A stretch of 64,000 nt of DNA from PALSA-894 sp963734185. GTDB lineage: Bacteria; Pseudomonadota; Alphaproteobacteria; Rhizobiales; Xanthobacteraceae. Location: the NCBI GenBank assembly GCA_963734185.1, contig CAVTGA010000001.1:3065898-3129897 (forward strand), written 5' to 3'. Positions within the stretch are counted from its first letter, which is position 1, and each line of letters opens with the position of its first letter. Under the pieces are notes generated by a model. The model ran no database searches. It was not told the origin of the DNA and saw only the letters and a program-made list of their open reading frames with translations. Positions 27,127 through 34,267 of this stretch are shown in pieces. The position numbers and the translations under genes are program-made.

Positions 27127-29961
27127 TCAAGTGCTCCGAATGAGCTTGCAAAGCGCGCGATTGAGTGCACGCGAAATCTCGGGCCGCTCCCGCATCACCG
27201 CGTAGAAATCGTCTTGCGCCAGCCGGAACAGCAGCGTCGGCTCGAGCGCCGACACGCTGGCGGTTCGCGGCTCGGAATCGAGCAACGACAGCTCGCCGAA
27301 GAATTCATTTTGCGCCATCTCGCGCAGATCCCGGTCGCCGTCATGCACCCGCACCCGCCCCGCCGCGATGATGTAGAGCGAATCGCCGGGCTCTCCCTTC
27401 TCGATGATGCGCTCCCCGGCTATCGCAGGGCGCTCGGTCAACAGGACGGCGACGTCGGCGAGGAGCTCGTGCGGGATTGTCTCGAAGATGCTGACCTGCT
27501 TCAGGACCAAGACCCGCTCGAGCGTCGAGGAACGGGCAACCGCAGGCCGCGCTCCGGTTTCGCCGACCGATGGAGCGAGCGCCGCGCGCGCGACTTCGGC
27601 GACCAGGGTTTCGCGGTCGCCGGCGGCAGCCATCAGGGTCATGATCGCGTTCGGCGCGGAGGAATCAAGCGCGCGCAGCGCGCATGCGCGCAGCCAGGGA
27701 CTGACCCAGTGATAGCGGCCGGCTGCGAGCTCGATCAGCCGCTCCTGCCGCTGCTTCCCGTCCGGTTCGCGCGCCGGCTCCGCGCTCGCGAACAGCGGCG
27801 CCAGAAGCGCGTGATGCTTCGACGCAAGCACGCCGGCGAGGACCGCACGGGTGCGCTCGGCCCAGTCATGGCGGCCGTCGACCATCGGTTTCTGCGCCTG
27901 CGCGAGCTGCTCGCACGGATACTGGAAGCAGCCCAGCAGTTCGACCGCGCGGCGGCAGCATGACGCGCGAACGAAGTCGAGCGCCGGCTCGAGCAGCGGA
28001 TCCGCATCGGCGCTGCGCATGTCGACGGCGACGGCCAGCATTTCGGCGCCTTCGCGCGCGACGTCGCGCAGTCGGGCTTCCGCGAGGTTTTCGCCGTGTT
28101 GCTCCTCCATGTGGTATTCGGTGAGCACCGAACCGACCACGCCCTGATCCGTGTTCCGCGCCACGGCAAACAGGTGATAGAGAATTTGCACCGCGCGCGA
28201 ACGCACGACGCGCTCGAGGCGGCGCGCCTGCTCCAGCCGTTGCTCGGGTGCGAGCTCCATGCCGGCTGCGAAGTACCCCGCGCCCGTGATGGCGTCGTCG
28301 ACGCCGACGCCGAACCGATACCACGCGTTCTGCAGCGACTCCCCGATGATGCCGTACTCGACCGCGGCGGCGCCTGGGACCTTGCCGCACCAGATCGGTG
28401 CTTCGCCGCCCACGCGCAATCCGTGAAATCGCCCGATCCAGGTCCCGACGATGTCGCTCGCATCGGTTTGCGAGGATTCGGCGGTGTAGAAATCGACCAG
28501 CTGACGCCGATCGACCGCATCGAAGGGCATGCCCATGGCATAAAGGATGCGAAGCAGCAGGCTGACCGGATTGAGCTTGTCGAGAACCGCGTGCGTTGGA
28601 TGACGTTTTCCGCCGAAGTCGAAGCTTTGCGGCAGCGGGCCTTCGATGTGGTAGCGCGACAGGCGCTGGTCCGACACGCGGCACTCCAGCACGACCCAGT
28701 CGTGCGGAATTTCCAGGGTGCGATCGCCGATGCGCGAAGCCAGGCCAAGCGACCCTTCGGTCTGGCGCATCGGCTGCTTGAAGATGGACGCGTCGATGTT
28801 CGAGACGAAACAGGGGATCGCGTCGGGGATTGCGCTCTTCTCGCCGGCGAGCAGCGCAGCCGCGAAGGCCGGGCGCGTGCCGGGAGGGCAGCCGTAGCCC
28901 GATTCGACGTATTCGGCACAATGGTCCTCGGGGTCGTCGAGAAACGATTCCAGCGAGGGATCCTGTTGCGTCGCCGCCATGCCGATGTCGTGCAGCGGAA
29001 CGACATTTTCCTGGCCGACCAGCGTCTCGCGCAGGCCGCTGCGCCCGCCGGTCGCCTCCAGGATGGTGTCGAACCGGATGGTCGCGCCGGACGACACGCG
29101 CGATACACCGTCATGTTGCCACCGGGTGATGCCCACCGGCGTCGGCGAGTGGGAGCCGGTCCGCGGCGCGCGCTGCAGCTCGACCTCGCCGCTGCGCAGC
29201 GCCTGCAGGTCCAGGCTGCGCGCAACCGCGCCGGTGTAGATCACCGCGCCGAGCTTGAGCGCAACACCGTGGAGCAAGGTCTGGATGTCGGCCAGCATGA
29301 TTCCCCGTTTCCCGCGGTACTGGGAAAAGTCGTAGGTCATGCATTCGGGCATGCCGAGCGCCGCCATCAGGTAAGTGACCTCCTTGTAGACGCCGATGTA
29401 CCGGTTGCGCGAATACACCTCGCGCGCTTCGCAGACGACCACGTGATGGTCACGCAGCGTGAGCTGCACCGCCGCCATCAGGCCCGCGGGGCCCGCCCCC
29501 AGCACCAGCACATGTCTTCGCGGACGCGCACGGTCGACACTGCGCGCGAGCAGCCGCTTGCGGTGCTGGAGCAGGCCGTCGACCGACAGCGAAAGGTCCT
29601 CGAGCGAGCGGTCGCTCGCCAGGAATTGCACGTCGCCCGCGGGCACGGCGAGCGCCGGGAAACGCTGCTCGACCGATGCAACGTCGAGCGGGATGGCGTC
29701 GAACCGGCGGCCGAACTCGCGCGTTTCCAGCATCGCCCGCACCGGCGGCGACAAGGGGCTGCTCTTGACCAGCGGGGCACTCAGCAGCGTTCGCGCCGGA
29801 GCCACGCTCAATTCCGCGAGCGTGCGCACCCCTGCTTCCATGAGCGATCCCTGCGGCGGCGGCGCGGGTTTCGCCGCACCCGGGCGGTCGCGCAGGGCGC
29901 GCCAGAACTCGGATGGATCGGTGACCGGCTCGGCCGGCGTCACCGCAAGGAGCCGGGACAT
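27127..29961 (-). CDS. FAD-dependent oxidoreductase fused to HEAT-like helices and a cyclic-nucleotide-binding domain
   Basis: A 944-residue protein with an unusual layout. After an Ala/Pro-rich N-terminal part, residues about 150-180 hold the FAD Rossmann motif VLVLGAGPAGLMAA with the strand-end acid in VVCEAR, and about 302-309 ATGGRSG; the flavin domain runs to about 590 and contains GVDDAITGAGYFAAGMEL. Residues about 600-810 are helical, with a HEAT-like segment SPWLRACALRALDSSAPNA. Residues about 812-944 are a cNMP domain with intact cassette FFGELSLLDSEPRTASV. The HEAT plus cNMP tail resembles that of MFS/ATP-translocase-type proteins, with the transporter replaced by an oxidoreductase. 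ATG 29961 has GGAGAT five bases ahead. Suggested role: oxidation of an unknown small molecule controlled by cyclic nucleotide. Function undescribed as far as I know. Confidence 0.78.
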   Translation of the reverse strand: MSRLLAVTPAEPVTDPSEFWRALRDRPGAAKPAPPPQGSLMEAGVRTLAELSVAPARTLLSAPLVKSSPLSPPVRAMLETREFGRRFDAIPLDVASVEQRFPALAVPAGDVQFLASDRSLEDLSLSVDGLLQHRKRLLARSVDRARPRRHVLVLGAGPAGLMAAVQLTLRDHHVVVCEAREVYSRNRYIGVYKEVTYLMAALGMPECMTYDFSQYRGKRGIMLADIQTLLHGVALKLGAVIYTGAVARSLDLQALRSGEVELQRAPRTGSHSPTPVGITRWQHDGVSRVSSGATIRFDTILEATGGRSGLRETLVGQENVVPLHDIGMAATQQDPSLESFLDDPEDHCAEYVESGYGCPPGTRPAFAAALLAGEKSAIPDAIPCFVSNIDASIFKQPMRQTEGSLGLASRIGDRTLEIPHDWVVLECRVSDQRLSRYHIEGPLPQSFDFGGKRHPTHAVLDKLNPVSLLLRILYAMGMPFDAVDRRQLVDFYTAESSQTDASDIVGTWIGRFHGLRVGGEAPIWCGKVPGAAAVEYGIIGESLQNAWYRFGVGVDDAITGAGYFAAGMELAPEQRLEQARRLERVVRSRAVQILYHLFAVARNTDQGVVGSVLTEYHMEEQHGENLAEARLRDVAREGAEMLAVAVDMRSADADPLLEPALDFVRASCCRRAVELLGCFQYPCEQLAQAQKPMVDGRHDWAERTRAVLAGVLASKHHALLAPLFASAEPAREPDGKQRQERLIELAAGRYHWVSPWLRACALRALDSSAPNAIMTLMAAAGDRETLVAEVARAALAPSVGETGARPAVARSSTLERVLVLKQVSIFETIPHELLADVAVLLTERPAIAGERIIEKGEPGDSLYIIAAGRVRVHDGDRDLREMAQNEFFGELSLLDSEPRTASVSALEPTLLFRLAQDDFYAVMRERPEISRALNRALCKLIRST

Positions 29962-30087
29962 CGCGATCTCCAACTCCACGACCGCATCAGCATTGCGCCC
30001 AGGCGGACGCCGGCACAGGGGAGTGCCGGACGTCCAGCTGCGGCGAGGCAATCCTCGGATGCGGTCTTGACCCGGCCGGTCCGCCGC

Positions 30088-31281
30088 TCAGTGGCCGGCA
30101 AGGTGATTCCACTTCGGCAGCAGCACGATGCAATTCGCATTGAGGCCGTCGTTCTTCAGCGTGTCGATGGTTGCGATCACCTTGTTCTGCTTGAAATCGA
30201 CCACGGTGATCGAGCCGTCGCTCATTCCGGGCAGGTTGATCAGCGAGTTCTGGACCCAGCCGATCGACATGTCCTTGTTGAAGGCGATGTGATGCGCGCC
30301 CTCGGCGGTTGCGATCGACTGCAGCAACTTAGGCTTGGCCACGTTGCCCCCCGAGGTGTCGAAGATGTGCGCATGCCCGGGTTTCGCGGTGGTCACGTAC
30401 ATCCGCGAACTGTCGTCATTGAAATAGATCTCCAGCGGCACTCCCGCGTTGACGGAAGCGAAGTCGAACGCCTCGGCGACGTCGAAGTTCTCGGTCCTCG
30501 GGTTCCAGGTCGCCGTCCACAGCCCGCCGCCATACATGTTGGTGATATAGGCGACCGGCGGGTTCGTGCCCGGCACGAACAGGACTTCGACCGGCGCCTC
30601 GCGGCCGGGCTCCGGTTTCTTGGAGACCCGGAACGAGCCGAGCACGGCGCCGGTCGAGGCCTTGATGACGCTGATGCTGTCGCCCGCATCGCCCAGGTCG
30701 GATGGCCGCACGGTCGATGTTGCCAGGATGCGGTCGATGCCGTTGTGAATTGCAATGCCGTGGGCGTAGGGCTTCGGCAGGTCGATGACCCTGAGCGTCT
30801 TGTCGGTCGCAGTATCGCCTTCAATGACGCGATTCGAGCCCATGCAGGTCAGGTACCAACGCTTATTGTCTTCGGAGAAGACGACGTCCTCGCCGACTTG
30901 GCACTCCGGCACCGCGACGGTCTTCATCGGCAGCAACTCTTGGGTCATGTCGATGACCCGCATCTCGGCCTTGCCGAGCGAGGTCATGTAGAGCTTGGTC
31001 GAATCGCGGTTGTAGAAGATATGGTGGGCCACCAAGTCCGGCGGGAGCTCGATTTCCTTGACGATCTTGCCGAACTGCGGAGACTTCGGATCGACGTCGA
31101 TGACGCCGAGCGCCTCGAACCGATTTTTTCCCCGCACTGGTTTCGAAAATGCCTTGAGGGCATCGGCGGGCTTGCTCTCGTAAAGGACCAGGGCGAGGAT
31201 CTCGGCGCGCGAAGCCGTTGCGGTCAAAACTCCGGCCGCGGCGATCAGTGTCGCTGCGCCCCATCGTGACAATCGTGTCAT
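30088..31281 (-). CDS. secreted YncE/YVTN-type beta-propeller protein
   Basis: A 397-residue exported protein. The signal peptide ends after LTATASRAE; the mature part has repeated blade-like strands (KLYMTSLGKAEMRVIDM, RWYLTCMGSNRVIEGD, RILATSTVRPSDLGD, GSITVVDFKQNKVIATIDT) typical of a seven-bladed propeller. Such proteins act as periplasmic binding or enzyme scaffolds, sometimes with quinoprotein systems. Two ATGs lie at 31284 and 31281; the second is better spaced to GGGAGG. It is upstream of the flavoprotein on the same strand (126-bp gap) and divergent from the cupredoxin-like gene. No catalytic residues can be assigned. Confidence 0.82.
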   Translation of the reverse strand: MTRLSRWGAATLIAAAGVLTATASRAEILALVLYESKPADALKAFSKPVRGKNRFEALGVIDVDPKSPQFGKIVKEIELPPDLVAHHIFYNRDSTKLYMTSLGKAEMRVIDMTQELLPMKTVAVPECQVGEDVVFSEDNKRWYLTCMGSNRVIEGDTATDKTLRVIDLPKPYAHGIAIHNGIDRILATSTVRPSDLGDAGDSISVIKASTGAVLGSFRVSKKPEPGREAPVEVLFVPGTNPPVAYITNMYGGGLWTATWNPRTENFDVAEAFDFASVNAGVPLEIYFNDDSSRMYVTTAKPGHAHIFDTSGGNVAKPKLLQSIATAEGAHHIAFNKDMSIGWVQNSLINLPGMSDGSITVVDFKQNKVIATIDTLKNDGLNANCIVLLPKWNHLAGH

Positions 31282-31415
31282 CATGACCTCCCATTCACCG
31301 CGATACCGGTCGCGGATATCTTTGCGTAGGAGAGGAGCCGACAGGTCGTCCGCGCTCTTGCTGCGACGACGGACCATCCGTCTCGCACCGGGTTGGCAGA
31401 CGCGGCCCTCAGTCG

Positions 31416-31443
31416 GCCGGCCTTGGCCGGCGGGCATTTTTTT
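31416..31443 (+). terminator. GC-rich hairpin with T-run, plus strand, possible end of a short RNA
   Basis: GCCGGCC-TT-GGCCGGC is a perfect 7-bp stem, followed by GGGCA and seven Ts: a textbook intrinsic terminator. It lies in the divergent space between the propeller gene (minus) and the cupredoxin gene (plus), with no coding gene upstream on the plus strand. It could end a leader RNA or small RNA, or attenuate the cupredoxin operon. No promoter was found for such an RNA. Confidence 0.55.
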
Positions 31444-31549
31444 GTGCTGCGAAAGACTGTAGCGTAAAACCAGGCTGATGGGGAGCGGTCTTGGCGCCCC
31501 GCGCGGCCGAGAGTTTAGCCTAGTGACTCCTGACCTGAAGTTGCACCGA

Positions 31550-31909
31550 ATGGCGCTTGCCGCCGTCATGCTGTGGATCGGCGCGGCGGCGCCAAGCTTT
31601 GCGCAACCAAGCCGCGCGCAGCCAAGCGTCGCGCAGCAACGCGTGATCGAGCTGTCGGTCGCCGAGTTGGGTGCGCGAAAACAATTCCCGACGGTCCGGG
31701 TGCAGCGCGGGGACGCGGTGGTGCTGCGTTTGAGCACCGATGCGGCATTGGAATTTCACCTGCACGGCTATGATGTGACGGCGCGCGGAGGGCCGGGAGA
31801 ACCGGCGGAATTGCGCTTCGTGGCGGCCGTCGCGGGCCGTTTTGCCGTGGAGGCGCATACGCCTGCCGGCCACCGGCGGCTCGGCTACGTCGAAGTTCAT
31901 CCGCGATAG
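31550..31909 (+). CDS. cupredoxin-like periplasmic protein
   Basis: A 119-residue exported domain. A short signal peptide (ALAAVMLWIGAAAPSFAQ) precedes one cupredoxin-like beta barrel: FPTVRVQRGDAVVLRLSTDAALEFHLHGYD, RGGPGEPAELRFVAAVAGRFAVEAH and HRRLGYVEVHP. The two His-containing loops (FHLHGYD and EAHTPAGH) are in the places of copper ligands, but no Cys or Met ligand is seen, so metal binding is uncertain. It is followed by the polytopic membrane protein gene on the same strand, with repeat DNA between. The pair is a common pairing in related genomes as I recall it. ATG 31550 was preferred over an upstream one at 31478 because the signal peptide starts there. Confidence 0.7.
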   Translation: MALAAVMLWIGAAAPSFAQPSRAQPSVAQQRVIELSVAELGARKQFPTVRVQRGDAVVLRLSTDAALEFHLHGYDVTARGGPGEPAELRFVAAVAGRFAVEAHTPAGHRRLGYVEVHPR

Positions 31910-32010
31910 AGCATTTTCCGGCGAAGTGTGCAGCGGTTCGCCGTGAGACAAATGCGACCAAATAAGGAATCCAGAGCATGATCCGATTCGATCAGAACGG
32001 AACATGCTCT
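31909..32010 (-). repeat. composite repeat, inverted copy of the 15436 element
   Basis: Reads AGAGCATTTTCCGGCGAAGT, then CGGTTCGCCGTGAGACAAATG and ends with the AGAGCATGATCCG...CGGAACATGCTCT palindrome: the same two parts as at 15436-15542 in reverse order and strand. It begins on the last base of the cupredoxin gene stop codon and ends ten bases before the next start. Confidence 0.88.
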
Positions 32011-32019
32011 CAAGCAGCG

Positions 32020-33492
32020 ATGCGGCTGTCGTTCCATTGTGCCGTGTCCGTCGCGCTGCTGGTGGGCGTCGCGCCGGCGGCGGGACATGGCCTGGGGGAG
32101 CGCTACGACCTGCCCTTGCCGCTCGGGCTGTACCTGTCCGGTGCCGCTCTGGTGGTGGCCCTGAGCTTCCTGGTCCCGGCAGCGCTCGCCCGCCTGGCGC
32201 CGAGGGTGGCCGGGCGCGCGCCGATGCGGATTCCGTGCCTGGAGATTCCGCATTGGCCGGGCGCGCGAGCTCTGGCCGTAGTGCTGCGGAGCGTCTCGGT
32301 TGCGCTTTTCATCCTGCTGTTGAGCGCCGGCCTTTTCGGCAATCCGAATCCGTTCAAGAATCCGCTGCCGGTCTCGGTCTGGATCATCGGCTGGGTTGGC
32401 ATCGCCTATGTCAGCGCGCTCCTCGGCAATATCTGGGCCGTGATCAATCCTTGGGACAATGTGTTTCGCTTGGGCGAATGGATCGCAAGCCAGGCCGCAG
32501 GCCGGCCGCTCCGACCCTGGCTCGGTTACCCGGCTTTCCTCGCGGCCTGGCCGGCGGTGGCGCTGTTTTTCGTCTTTGCCTGGATGGAGCTGGTCTGGCC
32601 GGATCGCGACCGCCCGATGGCGCTCGCTTGGGCGATCCTCATCTATTCCGTCATCACCTGGAGCGCGATGGCGCTATTCGGGCGTCGCCTCTGGTTGGAG
32701 AAAGGCGAAGCATTCGCCGTTGCGTTCGGGCTGCTGGCGCGCTTTGCCGTGATCGGCCGGCTCGACGAGCGGGACAACCGGATCGTGCTGCGACCGCCGG
32801 CGAGCGGCCTGCTGGTACGCTCGCCGGTCAAGCCATCGATCGCCGCCTTCGCCCTGCTCATCCTCGCCACCGTCACATTCGACGGTCTGCTCGAGACGCC
32901 GCTGTGGGCCGCCGTCAGCGACCAGGCGCTGGCCACGCCGCTCGCAAAGCGCGCCGCCGCTATCCTGAGCGTGCAGCCGCATACGCTGCTTGCGACCGTG
33001 GCCTTGCTCCTGTTCCCGCTGCTCTTCGCCGCGATCTATCTGGCCGTGTCACGCCTCATGGCCTCGGCGGTTTCAGCGGGAGCGAGTTCGCTCGGGACCT
33101 CGGACATGGCGCGGCTGTTCGTCCTGACCGTGGTGCCGATCGCGATCGCCTATCATTTGTCGCACTATCTCTCCTACCTGCTGATCGCCGGGCAATTCAT
33201 CATTCCGATCGCCTCGGATCCCTTTGGGCTGGGTTGGAACCTGTTCGGGACGCGCCTCTATCTGGTCGATTTCAGCGTCATCGATGCGCGCTTCGTGTGG
33301 TACGCGTCGCTCGCGCTGATCGTGGCCGGGCACGTGATCGCGGTCTGGCTTGCTCATTTCCAGGCGGCGCGCAGTTTTCCCGACCGCCGCAGCGCTGCGC
33401 GCAGTCAGATCCCCCTGCTGGCGCTGATGATCGGCTATACGGCGGTCAGTCTCTGGATCCTGGCACAGCCGATCACCAAGGCGGAGCCGTGA
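32020..33492 (+). CDS. polytopic membrane protein of unknown function
   Basis: A 490-residue integral membrane protein with about 11-12 hydrophobic helices, starting after an N-terminal hydrophobic helix (SVALLVGVAPAAGHG) with GLGERYDLPLPLGLYLSG. A long conserved block contains NPFKNPLPVSVWIIGWVG and GNIWAVINPWDNVFRLGEW. It resembles proteins that have been labelled fenitrothion hydrolase in some genomes, but I would not assign that activity. ATG 32020 follows AGCAGCG and starts nine bases after the repeat; the longer frame from 31978 is translated repeat. Likely co-transcribed with the cupredoxin-like gene, so a membrane oxidoreductase or metal-related transporter is possible. Confidence 0.72.
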   Translation: MRLSFHCAVSVALLVGVAPAAGHGLGERYDLPLPLGLYLSGAALVVALSFLVPAALARLAPRVAGRAPMRIPCLEIPHWPGARALAVVLRSVSVALFILLLSAGLFGNPNPFKNPLPVSVWIIGWVGIAYVSALLGNIWAVINPWDNVFRLGEWIASQAAGRPLRPWLGYPAFLAAWPAVALFFVFAWMELVWPDRDRPMALAWAILIYSVITWSAMALFGRRLWLEKGEAFAVAFGLLARFAVIGRLDERDNRIVLRPPASGLLVRSPVKPSIAAFALLILATVTFDGLLETPLWAAVSDQALATPLAKRAAAILSVQPHTLLATVALLLFPLLFAAIYLAVSRLMASAVSAGASSLGTSDMARLFVLTVVPIAIAYHLSHYLSYLLIAGQFIIPIASDPFGLGWNLFGTRLYLVDFSVIDARFVWYASLALIVAGHVIAVWLAHFQAARSFPDRRSAARSQIPLLALMIGYTAVSLWILAQPITKAEP

Positions 33493-33544
33493 CGCGGCTC
33501 ACCCGGATCACCCGGACTGCGCTTGCTGGCTTGAGAAGGCCGCC

Positions 33545-33630
33545 CGTAGCCGGATGAGCGTCAGCGAAATCCGGGGACGCCAGTGCAGCGGATGAAGGTC
33601 CCGGGTGTCGCTTCGCGCACCCGGGCTACG
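33545..33630. repeat. palindromic intergenic repeat, GTAGCC(C)GG family, copy 3
   Basis: Begins CGTAGCCGGATGAGCGTCAG and ends CACCCGGGCTACG with internal TCCCGGGTGTCGC arms. It lies between the membrane protein gene (plus) and the basic small protein gene (minus), a convergent junction. Confidence 0.8.
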
Positions 33631-33724
33631 CTTGCTACCGCAGAAAGAGCCAAGCGACATCAACGCTGCAGCGTCGTGAAGAAGTAATTTCGGGCATAGG
33701 CCCGTGGCGGCAGCGCCGCCGATG

Positions 33725-33949
33725 CTATCCTTCGCTGAGCCCGCCCCGAGTGCCCATCTTCTTCCTCAGTTCCGCCGTCTCTTCGGCAGTGTCGATCACC
33801 GTTTCGACGGCACTTCTTACTCTTGCTAAAATCCCCTTCTGGCTCCGCGGCCTACGTCGCACTTTCGTTTTCGCTTTCGTCTTTTTCGACTTCGCAGTCG
33901 CGACCTTCCGACTTCTCATCTTTTTCACAGTCTTTCGAGACTTAGCCAT
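33725..33949 (-). CDS. lysine/arginine-rich small protein
   Basis: A 74-residue very basic protein: the first 45 residues are mostly Lys, Arg, Thr, Ala and Ser (KSRKTVKKMRSRKVATAKSK), followed by a helix ILARVRSAVETVIDTAEETAELRKKMG. This looks like a histone-H1-like or ribosome/nucleoid-binding small protein. ATG 33949 is preceded by GGAG six bases upstream; ATG 33955 is a less likely start. No family name assigned. Confidence 0.55.
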   Translation of the reverse strand: MAKSRKTVKKMRSRKVATAKSKKTKAKTKVRRRPRSQKGILARVRSAVETVIDTAEETAELRKKMGTRGGLSEG

Positions 33950-34267
33950 TAGCATCTCCGCTCTGGCAATGCGCCCTCTACCTTTGGCCCACAGAAGCTA
34001 CGATAATTTCTCTCTGAACTCACCCCGCTCGTAGGATCTCAGGCAAAGTCTTGTAGCACGGATGAGCGTCAGCGAAATCCGGGCTACGCTTGTAGCCCGG
34101 CTTGAGTGCAGCGAAAGCCGGGGCACCAGGGCTTGGTGCTTTGGGCGACCCTGACGCGGGAAATCCACCATTCGTTAAGCATAAGGCCGTCCCCTTGGGT
34201 GCGGTAATGGCGACCTAATCAATTCTTGTTACGCCTTCTCCCGCATCAAAAGCTCGAGACGGCGAGC
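33950..34267. other. divergent intergenic region with one repeat
   Basis: This 318-bp region separates the basic small protein gene (minus) from the GGDEF/EAL gene (plus). It holds a GTAGCCCGG-family repeat at 34053-34124 and otherwise AT-richer DNA (34000-34050, 34150-34230) where the promoters should lie. No open frame is convincing here. Confidence 0.5.
34053..34124. repeat. GTAGCCCGG-family repeat, copy 4 (partial, tandem halves)
   Basis: GTAGCACGGATGAGCGTCAG...CCGGGCTAC is followed directly by GTAGCCCGGCTTGAGTGCAG...GCCGGGGC: two half-elements back to back. Unlike the other copies it lies in a divergent gap. Confidence 0.75.

Noticed and set aside
28096..31269. 1057-codon plus-strand open frame opposite the flavoprotein and propeller genes
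   Set aside because: Low-complexity Arg/His/Asp composition and no domain; it spans two real minus-strand genes.
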